Part shown: positions 54,710 through 63,942 of the stretch, one piece after another | How positions within the stretch are numbered: position 1 is the first letter of the stretch | Layout: the number at the start of each line of letters is the position of its first letter | Origin: Thauera butanivorans NBRC 103042 | GTDB taxonomy: Bacteria; Pseudomonadota; Gammaproteobacteria; Burkholderiales; Rhodocyclaceae | Length of the DNA: 64,000 nt | NCBI RefSeq assembly: GCF_001591165.1 | Contig: NZ_BCUG01000026.1 | Span: forward strand, 26,325-90,324 | Direction: 5' to 3' | Made by a program: the position numbers and the translations under genes | Notes under the pieces: generated by a model | The model's database searches: none | Told to the model about the DNA's origin: nothing | Seen by the model: the letters and a program-made list of their open reading frames with translations, nothing else

Positions 54710-55908
54710 CCCTGCCCCTCGACCAGTCGACGATAGACCGGTACGTAGTTGGCCACGCTGTTCTTCCAGTTGCGCACATTCTCGACGAAAGCACGGCCTG
54801 CGGTACGCATCCCGGGCCAATGTCCGCGATGCGCAAGCATGTCGTCGATCGCCGCGGCAAGGGCATCGGCGGAACCCGCCTTGAACAGCTTGCCGGTTTC
54901 ACCATCGCTGATCAGTTCCTTGTGGCCACCAACGTCGGAAGCCACGAACAAGCGGCCCTGTGCCATCGCCTCCAGCGGCTTGAGCGGCGTAACCAGCTCG
55001 GTCAGGCGCATCGAATGGCGCGGATAAGCCAGCAGATCGATCTGGTCGTAGTAGCAACTGACTTCGCTGTGCGGCACACGGCCGGTGAATACCACCTTGT
55101 CGGCGACACCGAGCCGCTGTGCCTGAGCCTTGAGATTGGCGTCCTGCGGCCCCCCGCCGACCAGCAGCAGGCGCAGATCAGGGCGCTTCTGCAACAACGC
55201 GGGAAAAGCATCGAGCAGCAGATCGAGGCCTTCGTAGGCATAGAAGGAGCCGACGAAGCCCACGGTGGTGCAACCTTCCAAGCCGAGTTGGCGGCGCAGC
55301 TCGGGGTCGGCTTCGCCGGAGAGCTGGAAGCCTTCTACATCGACCGCGTTGGGAATCACGGTGACCTTGCTTGCCGGGTTGCCGCGCGCCACGATGTCGG
55401 CCCGCAGACCTTCACAGATGGTGAAAGCATGATCGACGCGCTTGAGCGCCCAGCTTTCCAGTGCCCGCGTGGCACGGTAGCGCAGGCTGCCTTCGGGGGT
55501 CGTGCCGTGATCGACGGCGGCGTCTTCCCAGAAGGCACGAATCTCATACACCACCGGAATACCCAGCCGCCTGCCGACCCGGATCGCCGGAATGGCATTG
55601 AGCACCGGCGAATGGGCGTGCAGCACATCCGGCTTGAGTTCGCGCGCGAGTTGCTCCAGCCGGGTTTCGGTGGCGCGGATCAGCCGCAATTCGTTGATGC
55701 CTGCCGGCCCGGCTTCAGGAACGCTGCTGCGGTAGAAGCGCAGCCCGTCGACGTCCTCGACCTCAGCTGCGGTCGTGCCCTGCTTGGGCGAAGTCAGGTG
55801 AAATGTTTCCCAGCCCAGCGCCCGCTGCTCGCGCAGGATGGCCGCAGTGCGGAAGGTGTAGCCGCTGTGCAGCGGAATGGAATGATCGAGGACATGGAGG
55901 ATACGCAT
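54706..55908 (-). CDS. glycosyltransferase, exosortase A system-associated (GT4)
   Basis: A 400-residue GT-B enzyme with an N-terminal VLDHSIPLHSGYTFR (a signature of a subgroup linked to XrtA), PDVLHAHSPVLNA, VIPNAVDVEGFQL and the donor-binding LVTPLKPLEAMAQGRLFVASDVGGHKEL. The start is ATG 55908, giving MRILHVLD; the frame continues upstream but is not conserved. A gap of 114 bases separates it from the amidotransferase gene, the only appreciable gap in this run. It may therefore have an additional promoter there. Confidence 0.9.
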   Translation of the reverse strand: MRILHVLDHSIPLHSGYTFRTAAILREQRALGWETFHLTSPKQGTTAAEVEDVDGLRFYRSSVPEAGPAGINELRLIRATETRLEQLARELKPDVLHAHSPVLNAIPAIRVGRRLGIPVVYEIRAFWEDAAVDHGTTPEGSLRYRATRALESWALKRVDHAFTICEGLRADIVARGNPASKVTVIPNAVDVEGFQLSGEADPELRRQLGLEGCTTVGFVGSFYAYEGLDLLLDAFPALLQKRPDLRLLLVGGGPQDANLKAQAQRLGVADKVVFTGRVPHSEVSCYYDQIDLLAYPRHSMRLTELVTPLKPLEAMAQGRLFVASDVGGHKELISDGETGKLFKAGSADALAAAIDDMLAHRGHWPGMRTAGRAFVENVRNWKNSVANYVPVYRRLVEGQG

Positions 55909-56022
55909 CGGATGGTCTCGGAGCGACTCGAGAAAGGGTTTGGTGGGCGTCGAGCAGACATGCTCAGTGGCACTCAGTCGGTCCACTCACATCTTTCCGC
56001 CTCATGTATGACGCCGGTCAAA

Positions 56023-57960
56023 TCAAGCAAGTGCTGCGGCGGCCGGTTCAATCGTCGGAAACATGTCGTCGCGATGCAGATTCCGCGTAAACGCCTCGAA
56101 CATCAGCAGACTCCACAAAGGTGCGCTGTAATCGCGCGCACCCGACTGATGGGCATCGACAAGATGCTGCAGGTAATCGCGGTTGAACATGCCTGTTGCG
56201 GCCAGCGTGTCACCCAACACGGCCTCTTGCACACGCTGCTTGAGTGGGCCGCGGAACCAGCGCGCGAGTGGTACTGCAAAGCCCATTTTCCGCCTGTAGA
56301 GCACGTCATTGGGCAACAACGGCTCCATGGCCTTCTTGAACAGGTACTTGCCTTCGTTGCCCTGGATCTTCAGCGAGGACGGCAAGGTGGCGAGCCATTC
56401 GACCAGCTTGTGATCCATCAGCGGCTCGCGCACTTCCAGCGAATGCGCCATGCTGGAGCGGTCGACCTTGGTGTTGATGTCTCCGACCAGATAGGTCTTG
56501 AGATCCAGGTACTGGATCAGCGCCAGTGCATCGTCGGTGTCGGCCTTGGCCGCATGGCGGCGGAACACGTCGAGCGCATCGTAGCCACCGAGCTTGCGAT
56601 GGAAATCGGCACTGAACAGCTTGCTGCGCATCTCGCCGCGCAGAATCGACACGCTGTGGAAATAGGCTTCGACGGAATCGCGCGCCATGGCCTGGAACGT
56701 GGTCTTGGCGCGGAACACGCGTGGCGCCCAGTCGGCCTTGGGGTAGACGCGGCCCAGCATACCGAAGAGCGGCTGCCGGACGGCTTGCGGAAACGCCGCA
56801 CGCAGACGCTCCTCCATCAGGTGCGAACGATAGCGCCGGTAGCCACCGAAACTTTCGTCGCCGCCATCGCCCGACAGCGCCACCGTGACCTTCTTGCGCG
56901 CAAGCTGGCACACACGGTAGGTGGGGATCGCCGAACTGTCGGCGTAGGGCTCGTCGTATAGCGCGGCCAGGGTATCGATGAGGTCGAAGTCGTCGGACTT
57001 CACGATCTCGACAAAGTGATTGGTGCGGTAGCGGTCCGCGACCATCTGCGCGAATTCGGATTCGTTGAACTTCGGATCGTCGAAGCCGATCGAGCAGGTA
57101 TTGACCGGCTCGTCCGACAAGCCCGCCATGGTGGCGACGACGGCGCTGGAATCCACCCCACCCGACAGGAAGGCGCCCAAGGGCACTTCGGAAATCATGC
57201 GCAGGCGCACGGATTCACGCAGGCGCTCGGTGAGTTCGGCAATGGCATCGTCGAGCGACATGGGGTTGTCGAGCGTGAAGCGGACATCCCAGTACTGCTT
57301 CGGCTCAGGCACCGGCTGGCCGCGGCGGATGCACAGCGATTCGCCCGGCCCGAGCTTCTTCGCGCCGAGGAAGATGGTGCGCGGCTCGGCGACGTAGCCC
57401 AGGGCGAAATATTCCTCCACCGCCAGCGGGTCGATGCGGCGGTCGAGCCCGGGGTGCTGCATCAGCACCTTCAGCTCCGAGCCGAAGGCCAGCGTGCCAT
57501 CGTCGAGCAGCGCGTAGAAGATCGGTTTGACCGCGAGGCGGTCGCGCGCCATGAACAGCGTGTCGCGCTTGCGGTCGTGAATCGCGAAGGCGAACATGCC
57601 GCGCAGGCGCTGCACGCAGTCCTCGCCCCAGGCCTGCCAGGCATGGACGATGACCTCGGTGTCGCTGCGGGTGCGGAACACGTAGCCCAGCGCCTCGAGC
57701 TCGGGAACGAGTTCCTGGAAGTTGTAGATCTCGCCGTTGAAAACGATGGCGACCGAGCCGTCGTCGTTGAACAGCGGCTGCTGGCCGGTGGCAAGGTCGA
57801 TGATGGACAGCCGGCGATGCGCCAGCGCGACACCGGGCTCGAAGTGGTAGCCCCCTTCGTCCGGGCCGCGATGGTGTTGGATATCATTCATGCGCAGCAT
57901 CAGTTCGCGATCGAAGTCGCGCTTGCCGCGCGTGTCGAAAAGGCCGGCAATGCCGCACAT
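56023..57960 (-). CDS. asparagine synthase family amidotransferase, exosortase A system-associated
   Basis: A 645-residue complete two-domain enzyme. The glutaminase domain begins MCGIAGLFDT with the N-terminal Cys2 nucleophile, and has HHRGPDEGG, FNGEIYNFQELV and RTRSDTEV. The synthetase domain has SGGVDSS at 266-272 and LSGDGGDESFGGYRRY. It would use glutamine and ATP to amidate a carboxylate; a polymer uronic acid or a sugar-acid precursor is a reasonable guess. It is one of three such proteins in this window and the only one with all glutaminase residues. It lies 16 bases after the preceding GT on the minus strand. Confidence 0.95.
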   Translation of the reverse strand: MCGIAGLFDTRGKRDFDRELMLRMNDIQHHRGPDEGGYHFEPGVALAHRRLSIIDLATGQQPLFNDDGSVAIVFNGEIYNFQELVPELEALGYVFRTRSDTEVIVHAWQAWGEDCVQRLRGMFAFAIHDRKRDTLFMARDRLAVKPIFYALLDDGTLAFGSELKVLMQHPGLDRRIDPLAVEEYFALGYVAEPRTIFLGAKKLGPGESLCIRRGQPVPEPKQYWDVRFTLDNPMSLDDAIAELTERLRESVRLRMISEVPLGAFLSGGVDSSAVVATMAGLSDEPVNTCSIGFDDPKFNESEFAQMVADRYRTNHFVEIVKSDDFDLIDTLAALYDEPYADSSAIPTYRVCQLARKKVTVALSGDGGDESFGGYRRYRSHLMEERLRAAFPQAVRQPLFGMLGRVYPKADWAPRVFRAKTTFQAMARDSVEAYFHSVSILRGEMRSKLFSADFHRKLGGYDALDVFRRHAAKADTDDALALIQYLDLKTYLVGDINTKVDRSSMAHSLEVREPLMDHKLVEWLATLPSSLKIQGNEGKYLFKKAMEPLLPNDVLYRRKMGFAVPLARWFRGPLKQRVQEAVLGDTLAATGMFNRDYLQHLVDAHQSGARDYSAPLWSLLMFEAFTRNLHRDDMFPTIEPAAAALA

Positions 57961-57976
57961 GCTCAGTCATCCTTGC

Positions 57977-59134
57977 TCAATGAGAACGCCGCTGCAACAG
58001 ACGTTCGTAAAGTTCGGTATAGCGCGCCACCATGCCATCGAGGCTGAAGCTCTGCTCCACCCGCAGGCGGCCGGCCAGTCCATGTGAATTCTGCAGCGCA
58101 GCATTCGAAGCGTAGCACATCAGCGCCTCGGCCATCGTGACCGGTTCCTCCGCCGGAACCAGAAGGCCTGTGCGCTCCGTCTCAACCAGTTCGCCATTTC
58201 CGCCCACATCGGTCGCCACCACCGGCAAGCCACTGGCCATTGCCTCGAGGATGGTGTTGGAAATGCCTTCCGCTCTGGATGGCAGCGCGAAGATGCCCAG
58301 GCTGCGCATCACATCGGGCACGTCCTTGCGCTCACCCGCCATCCATACGACGTCGGCCAGATCCTGCTGCCTGATCTCGTCCTCGATCGCTGGCCTGAGC
58401 GGGCCGTCTCCGGCAATGGCGAGCCGCAGGCGCGCCGCAGCCTCGCCCCCGTTCCGGCGCGCAATGGCAAAGGCACGGACGAGGTTGAGCTGGTCCTTGA
58501 CGACCTGCAGGCGACCGACAGTGCCGACGACGAGCACATCCCTGCTACCAAAGGGGCTATCCGCGAGCGGAATGCGTGCGCCCCCGGGAGCGGGATGAAA
58601 GCGAGCCGTATCCACACCGTTACAGATGCGCTCGATGCGCTCCGCCGCCACACCGACGCGCTCCACCAGATAGCGCTCGATATGCCCTGACAGTGCGACG
58701 TAACGCTTGACGAAAGGACTGTAAGCGCGGCGAATGCGCTGGTTCTTGCGCAGCATGCCACCGGGATCGGACACATCCCAGCCGTGTTCTCCATGCACAC
58801 GTGTCCGCACACCAGCCGCCCAGGCCGGTACCGCTGCTTCCAATGCGGCGAGGTTGCGCGTATGGACGATTGCCGGCCGGTACTGGCGAAACAGCCGGAA
58901 CAGGCGCGGATACAGCTTAATCCCATGGCCAGGCGGCTTGTTCAGAGAGATGAACTCGACACTGGGAACATGCACCCGATGCGTGAAGTCCGGATCGCAT
59001 TCGGTCAGCGCAACGACGCAATGCCTGAAACGCGATTCAGGCATGTGATTGATCAGGTTCACCACCCCATTTTCAAGGCCACCGACGCTGAAACGATAGA
59101 CCACGTGCATGAGCAGTACCTGCTGAACACTCAC
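57977..59134 (-). CDS. glycosyltransferase, PEP-CTERM/EpsH1 system type (GT4)
   Basis: A 385-residue GT-B transferase. It begins with HVVYRFSVGGLENGVVNLIN, characteristic of the sugar-transferase subgroup next to exosortase A. Other motifs are RTRVHGEHGWD, ICNGVDTARFHP, TVGRLQVVKDQLNLVRAF and SRAEGISNTILEAMASGLPVVATDVGGNGEL. Its start overlaps the stop of the XrtA gene by four bases, so the two are translationally coupled. Cytoplasmic side of the membrane; the sugar is unknown. Confidence 0.93.
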   Translation of the reverse strand: MSVQQVLLMHVVYRFSVGGLENGVVNLINHMPESRFRHCVVALTECDPDFTHRVHVPSVEFISLNKPPGHGIKLYPRLFRLFRQYRPAIVHTRNLAALEAAVPAWAAGVRTRVHGEHGWDVSDPGGMLRKNQRIRRAYSPFVKRYVALSGHIERYLVERVGVAAERIERICNGVDTARFHPAPGGARIPLADSPFGSRDVLVVGTVGRLQVVKDQLNLVRAFAIARRNGGEAAARLRLAIAGDGPLRPAIEDEIRQQDLADVVWMAGERKDVPDVMRSLGIFALPSRAEGISNTILEAMASGLPVVATDVGGNGELVETERTGLLVPAEEPVTMAEALMCYASNAALQNSHGLAGRLRVEQSFSLDGMVARYTELYERLLQRRSH

Positions 59135-60693
59135 CTTCGCTCCTCGACGTCATGCAGTTGCGCCTGCAGAGCAATCCAATGGTGTGCAAGGAAATCCTCG
59201 ATCATCTCCCTCGTATCGCCTGCTCCAGCCTCATTCTTGACCGTGATGACGATCACCGCGGAATCATCCTTCCGCCCCGTCAGTCGGTCGATGGCCAAGA
59301 AGATCTTGGCCAAATAATCGTTGGCGACAATCCGATCATTGATCCAGTACCAGCTCCAGAGATTCAGAACATCATTACCGCGACGCAGCCCTGCGTGGCG
59401 AACCTCACCAATGGACAGTTTCGCATTGGCACTGGCAGTTCTCACCCAACCTGACTCCTGCCGGCCATTCAAGCTATTGCCGAACATGACGAGTTCATAA
59501 CCGTCACGTTGTTCCGCATAATATGCGAAATAAAGCCCAAGCTCGGCGCCGTCATCACGCCGATAAGTCTGGAAGATGTCGCCACGATGTCCATGGAAGC
59601 TCGGCCGGAAATCATGTGTCGCCCTCTCCTCGACGGCTTGCCAGTTACCTGCTGCAGGTGGAGCCTGAAGGCCAATAGTAAAGGGCTCGACCGGTGCATT
59701 CAGCGAAGCTGCGATCAGCGGGAATATGGCAACACAGACGGCAAGAGGTGCCAACGGCCACCACCTGGATTTGGCGGTCACAGCCTGATCAGGCTCTCCG
59801 GCTCCAACCACAGCCAGGATCTTTGGTTGTTCTTCCCTCCAGCGGGCTCCGATCAGGAACATGAGGAAAATGACAATGCCAAAGAACACCCAGCCATAGA
59901 TTATGTGGATGAAACCTTCAACGAATTCACTGCCAAAATGGTATCCCACCATGACTGTGATGTAGGCACGTATCCAGTTGGCGACAATCGGCACTGCAAG
60001 CGCCACCAGCATGAACATGAGCCGCCGCTTGAGGCTCACGTAGTTGATATACGCATAGAGCGAGCCGACCATCAACGAAGCAATGAGATAGCGCAAACCA
60101 CTGCATGCCTCGACCACCGACCAGCGTCCGTTGGGAACGATGAAGTGCAAGCCTTCCTGGTAGACCGGTACGCCGGTCGCACGCAAGGCTATGACGGTGA
60201 AGTCGGCCGTATGAGCCATCAGTACCGGAAGCAGAAACTCGCCAACGGGCACACCAAAGAACAGAAACAGCAGGGGAAACAACAGCACTCGGGACAATCG
60301 CCAGCCAAGCACGGCAACGAATGCCGCAACCAGCATGGAGACGAGCGCCACATGAGAAACCGCGGCAACACTTACGACTTCCCCAATGAGCCATGCCAGG
60401 CCAATCACGAACATGGCCCCGATCAACGAGACAGCAGGCTCCGGCATGTTGCGCGCAACCAGTTCACGCTTCTGCCAGACAAGCCAGGCAAAGATCGGCA
60501 GCACCACCAGGCCATGTGCAAAAGTATCCGATTTCCACCAGATGGCCGCCATGTCTGCTGCCGTCTTGAAGTACCAGCCAACCACCCAGGCAAACGTCGC
60601 CAGCATCAGTCCTGCAACGAGCCAGAATTGCCCTCCGATTCCGGCACGGTCGACCTGGTTGTGCGATGCAAGTGCTTCGTTTCGAAACTGCAT
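59131..60693 (-). CDS. xrtA: exosortase A fused to EpsI domain
   Basis: A 520-residue fusion. The first about 285 residues form the exosortase A (EpsH) integral membrane peptidase with about 8 hydrophobic segments. The catalytic triad is visible as Cys197 in VEACSGLRYL, Arg242 in NWIRAY and His263 in FIHIIYGW. It cleaves PEP-CTERM sorting signals in a sortase-like way. The C-terminal part from about residue 310 has one transmembrane helix and a periplasmic EpsI-type domain (VQAVEERATHDFRP, GNSLNGRQESGWVR region), elsewhere often a separate gene. The start is ATG 60693. It overlaps the GT by four bases. Confidence 0.95.
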   Translation of the reverse strand: MQFRNEALASHNQVDRAGIGGQFWLVAGLMLATFAWVVGWYFKTAADMAAIWWKSDTFAHGLVVLPIFAWLVWQKRELVARNMPEPAVSLIGAMFVIGLAWLIGEVVSVAAVSHVALVSMLVAAFVAVLGWRLSRVLLFPLLFLFFGVPVGEFLLPVLMAHTADFTVIALRATGVPVYQEGLHFIVPNGRWSVVEACSGLRYLIASLMVGSLYAYINYVSLKRRLMFMLVALAVPIVANWIRAYITVMVGYHFGSEFVEGFIHIIYGWVFFGIVIFLMFLIGARWREEQPKILAVVGAGEPDQAVTAKSRWWPLAPLAVCVAIFPLIAASLNAPVEPFTIGLQAPPAAGNWQAVEERATHDFRPSFHGHRGDIFQTYRRDDGAELGLYFAYYAEQRDGYELVMFGNSLNGRQESGWVRTASANAKLSIGEVRHAGLRRGNDVLNLWSWYWINDRIVANDYLAKIFLAIDRLTGRKDDSAVIVITVKNEAGAGDTREMIEDFLAHHWIALQAQLHDVEERR

Positions 60694-60704
60694 GAAAGGA
60701 ACCT

Positions 60705-61748
60705 TTACCCCAGGTTGCGCACGATGTGCGGACCGACGGCATTCGCCACCCCCAACGGCAGCCGCTTCCACAAGGCGATGAAGGCACGGTACTTGGGGTT
60801 CATCGGATTGTTCTGCGGCACGCCGTCGCGCTTATACAGGCAGTACTCGTATGACAGCGGCCGAGGCTCGAACCCCCAGTTCTTCTTGAAGCTGTACGGG
60901 CCGGTGCCGATTTTGCTGCGACCGTAGTCGAACACCTTGCAGCCGCGCTCGCAGGCGCGGCGCATCAATTCCCAGTACTTGAAGTCGTTGGCCGCGAGCT
61001 CGCGCGCGGCAACATCGTCGCCGGCGTAATAGGGCAGCACCTCGTCGCGAAAGTAGAAGCTGAGCACGCTGGAAAGCGGCCGGCCGTCGGCATCGGTGAC
61101 GGTGAGCACTTCGCAATCATCGCCGAACGTGGCCTTCAGGCGCTGGAAGAACTTCTTCGGCAGCGCCGGCGTGCCGTGGCGCAGCACGTTGTCGGAGTAC
61201 AGTGCGAAGAAGCGCTCGACGTCCGCATCGATGTGGCTGACGAGTCCGTTCTTGATGCCCTTGCGCACCATGGCGCGCTGCTTGCGTGGAATGGCGAGCA
61301 TGTTGGCTTCGACCTCGGGCAGGATTTCCTTGCGGAAAGTCACGTAGAGATCCTGGCGCGGCCAGTCCTCGTGGCGAATACGGTCGAGATTGCGGTATTC
61401 CAGATGCTGCACGCCGAGTTTGCGGGCAAGGGCGTCAGCCTCCTGCTCGAGCAGGGCGACGGCCTCGTCGCCCGCCTCCTCGGACGCGGCGATGCCGCCG
61501 TACACGCAGAACGGCAGCGAAGTCAGGGCGTGGCCGAAGAGCCGGCTCTTGACCTCGGCCAGCGGCAGCACGGCAATGATGTCGCCGTCGCGCTCGGCAA
61601 ACAGGAAGAAGGTTCGATGACGGAACACCGTGCGCACGATGTCCTGCCACGCCGACAGGTGGAAGAAAGTCGCCTGCGGGCATTCACGCACGAAGGCGTC
61701 CCAGCGCTCGGCGTGCTCGGGTGAAAGCGGTTTGACCTTGATTGGCAT
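60705..61748 (-). CDS. FemAB-family protein, XrtA/PEP-CTERM system-associated
   Basis: A 347-residue GNAT-like (FemAB/FemX) protein. The motifs FFHLSAWQDIVRTVF, LPFCVYGGI, RKQRAMVRKGIKNGL and VFDYGRSKIGTGPYSFKKNWGFEP are the standard blocks of the subfamily that lies next to exosortase A. FemAB proteins transfer aminoacyl groups from tRNA to peptide or glycan acceptors, so this protein may add amino acids to the polymer or an envelope component; that activity has not been shown. ATG 61748 follows AGGGG. It lies 11 bases upstream of the XrtA start. Confidence 0.93.
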   Translation of the reverse strand: MPIKVKPLSPEHAERWDAFVRECPQATFFHLSAWQDIVRTVFRHRTFFLFAERDGDIIAVLPLAEVKSRLFGHALTSLPFCVYGGIAASEEAGDEAVALLEQEADALARKLGVQHLEYRNLDRIRHEDWPRQDLYVTFRKEILPEVEANMLAIPRKQRAMVRKGIKNGLVSHIDADVERFFALYSDNVLRHGTPALPKKFFQRLKATFGDDCEVLTVTDADGRPLSSVLSFYFRDEVLPYYAGDDVAARELAANDFKYWELMRRACERGCKVFDYGRSKIGTGPYSFKKNWGFEPRPLSYEYCLYKRDGVPQNNPMNPKYRAFIALWKRLPLGVANAVGPHIVRNLG

Positions 61749-61773
61749 GCGGTACCCCTGTTCTGCCAGCCAT

Positions 61774-62613
61774 TCAGGCCGCGTCGCGGAAAACCTCATC
61801 CGCACGCCCCCAGGCAAAGTCGGACAACAGGCGGTCGAGGCGCGCGGCGGTGCGCTCCAGATTCACGTAATGGCGGAAGCGCGTCTTGGCGCTGGCTTCC
61901 CGTACGCGGGGCTGCTCGGGGTCGATTTCCCACGGATGGAAATAGAAGATCGCCGGGCGCCTGTCATCGGCATTGACGCGCGCGATCTGCCAGCGCGACA
62001 GCGAATATGGCAGCAGGCGGAAAAAGCCGCCGCCGCCTGCCGGCCAGTTGCGGCCGAAGGCGCGCACCGTGGTGACCGGCACTTCCACCAGGCCATTGGC
62101 GAGCCGCCACGGAAAGCGCGGCGCGTCGGGAATGCCGTAGTGGTCGTGCTTGACCGGATAGACGCTGGAACTGTAGGCGTAGCCGGCCTCGGCAATGCAG
62201 TCGTGTGCCCACAGATTGCCGGCGCCGATCGAAAAGCTCGGCGCGCGGTAGCCGGAGACGGACTGGCCGATGATGTCTTCCAGCACGGCCTTGGCCAGGC
62301 GGATGTCGGCAGAAAACGCTTCGGGCATCATCGCGCTGGCACGCTCGTGGCTGTAGCCGTGGCTGGCCACTTCGTGGCCGTTGTCGGCAATGCGGCGAAC
62401 CAGTTGCGGGAAGCGCTCGGCAATCCAGCCGAGCGTGAAGAAGGTACCGCGCGCACCATGGCCATCGAGCATCTCGAGAATGCGGTCGACGTTGCGTTCG
62501 ACCCGGCAGGGCACGGCGTCCCAGCCTTCGCGCGGGAAATGCGGCGACAGCGCGGAGACCTGGAAATAGTCCTCGACGTCGCAGGTAAAGGCGTTGGTGA
62601 TGCGATCGTTCAT
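61774..62613 (-). CDS. polysaccharide deacetylase, XrtA system-associated
   Basis: A 279-residue NodB-fold enzyme without a signal peptide. The Asp block is NAFTCDVEDYFQV and the histidine block is EVASHGYSHERASAM, with YRAPSFSIG and IFYFHPWEID later. This matches the deacetylase conserved in XrtA loci. It probably removes an acetyl group from an N-acetylated sugar of the repeat unit, consistent with WecB making ManNAc just upstream. ATG 62613 directly follows the wecB stop. The frame upstream of it lies within wecB antisense coding and is not used. Confidence 0.92.
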   Translation of the reverse strand: MNDRITNAFTCDVEDYFQVSALSPHFPREGWDAVPCRVERNVDRILEMLDGHGARGTFFTLGWIAERFPQLVRRIADNGHEVASHGYSHERASAMMPEAFSADIRLAKAVLEDIIGQSVSGYRAPSFSIGAGNLWAHDCIAEAGYAYSSSVYPVKHDHYGIPDAPRFPWRLANGLVEVPVTTVRAFGRNWPAGGGGFFRLLPYSLSRWQIARVNADDRRPAIFYFHPWEIDPEQPRVREASAKTRFRHYVNLERTAARLDRLLSDFAWGRADEVFRDAA

Positions 62614-62614
62614 G

Positions 62615-63775
62615 TCAGGCCTTCGTCGCATGGGCTTCGGCCGCCGCCAGCCAGCCATGCAGGTGGGCAGCGATGCGCTCCGCGGCATGCCCATCCCAGA
62701 ATTCAGGAATGCGCCCTGCCTTGCCGCCCGTACCCAGCACTTCACGTGCGGCAACGGTGATGGCTTCCGGGTCGATGCCGACAAGCGTATTCGTACCCTG
62801 CTCGACCGTGATCGGGCGTTCGGTATTCTCGCGGATCGTGACGCAGGGCACGCCGAGCGCGGTTGTCTCTTCCTGGATGCCGCCCGAATCGGTCAGCACC
62901 AGACGCGCGCCGGACATCAGGCCGAGCATTTCGAGATAACCCTGCGGCGGCAGGAGCAGGAAGTTGCCCTGCTCCACCCGGTCGAGCATGCCGAAACGTT
63001 CGAGGTTGTTGCGGGTGCGCGGATGCAGGGCGAAGACCAGCGGCAACGATGCGCTGACCTGTTTCAGCGCATCGATGATCGGGCCGAGGGTGTCGGCATC
63101 GTCCACATTGGACGGCCGATGCAAGGTGACCACGCCGTAGCCGCCAGCGATCCGGCCGGCATCGAGGCCCGCTGCGGCAAGCAGATCGGCCGCCGGCACC
63201 GCCTTGGGCAGGCTGGCGCGCAGGCTGTCGATCATGACGTTGCCGACGAAGACGACGCGTTCGGCCGCAATCCCTTCGCGAACGAGATTGTCGTGGGCGC
63301 TGCGTTCGGTGGTGTACAGAATGTCCGAGAGCTGGTCGGTCAGGATGCGGTTGATTTCCTCCGGCATACGGCGGTCGTTGCTGCGCAGGCCGGATTCGAC
63401 ATGAACCACCGGGATGTGGCGCTTGCTGGCCACCAGCGCGCAGGCAAGCGTCGAATTGACGTCGCCCACCACCAGCACTGCCCGGGCACCATGCTCATCG
63501 ATGACGGGCTCGAAGCGCTTCATGACTTCGGCCGTCTGCACGGCGTGCGAGCCCGAGCCGACGGCCAGATTGACGTCCGGTTCGGGCAGATCGAGATCGG
63601 CGAAGAGGCGATCCTTCATCGCCGGATCGTAGTGCTGGCCGGTATGCACCAGCAGCGTCGGGATCGGCGGCTGATGGGCAGCGCAGGCACGAATGATCGG
63701 CGCCACCTTCATGTAGTTGGGGCGCGCGCCGACGACGCAGATGACGGGCGCGCTGGATGAAGCGGAAACGGTCAT
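62615..63775 (-). CDS. wecB: UDP-N-acetylglucosamine 2-epimerase (non-hydrolysing)
   Basis: A 386-residue cytoplasmic enzyme that interconverts UDP-GlcNAc and UDP-ManNAc. The signatures are VVGARPNYMKVAPIIRA at the N-terminus, VHTGQHYDPAMKD, VVGDVNSTLACALVA, HVESGLRSNDRRMPEEINR, and LTDSGGIQEETTALGVPCVTIRENTERP near the C-terminus. All of these belong to the epimerase_2 family. It supplies UDP-ManNAc (or the uronate derived from it) to the polysaccharide. ATG 63775 overlaps the preceding small ORF by four bases. Confidence 0.95.
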   Translation of the reverse strand: MTVSASSSAPVICVVGARPNYMKVAPIIRACAAHQPPIPTLLVHTGQHYDPAMKDRLFADLDLPEPDVNLAVGSGSHAVQTAEVMKRFEPVIDEHGARAVLVVGDVNSTLACALVASKRHIPVVHVESGLRSNDRRMPEEINRILTDQLSDILYTTERSAHDNLVREGIAAERVVFVGNVMIDSLRASLPKAVPAADLLAAAGLDAGRIAGGYGVVTLHRPSNVDDADTLGPIIDALKQVSASLPLVFALHPRTRNNLERFGMLDRVEQGNFLLLPPQGYLEMLGLMSGARLVLTDSGGIQEETTALGVPCVTIRENTERPITVEQGTNTLVGIDPEAITVAAREVLGTGGKAGRIPEFWDGHAAERIAAHLHGWLAAAEAHATKA

Positions 63776-63942
63776 GAGGCCTTCTCTTCGGCAGGCGCAT
63801 CGTTGCGCACCGCCTGCAATAACTGATTGAGTACGTTCAGAGTGGCGGACACCGAATGTTCCAGACTGGTCAGGCGCGCCTCGATGCGCTGGATATCGGT
63901 GTTGGCGGCCATCTCCGCGACCTGGTTCACGAGTTCGGGCAT
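63772..63942 (-). CDS. small coiled-coil protein between XrtA ATPase and wecB
   Basis: A 56-residue protein too short for most gene lists, from ATG 63942 to TGA at 63774-63772. The sequence PELVNQVAEMAANTDIQRI, then ARLTSLEHSVSATLNVLNQLL has hydrophobic residues at heptad spacing, and predicts one helix or coiled coil. Both ends are overlapped: its ATG lies within the last codons of the upstream ATPase frame (stop 16 bases further on) and its stop shares ATGA with wecB. This is typical of a translated link in an operon. No family is recognised. Confidence 0.6.
   Translation of the reverse strand: MPELVNQVAEMAANTDIQRIEARLTSLEHSVSATLNVLNQLLQAVRNDAPAEEKAS

Noticed and set aside
54820..56961. 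713-codon plus-strand frame opposite the transferase and amidotransferase genes
   Set aside because: It bridges two real minus-strand genes and their gap, and has no recognisable domain.
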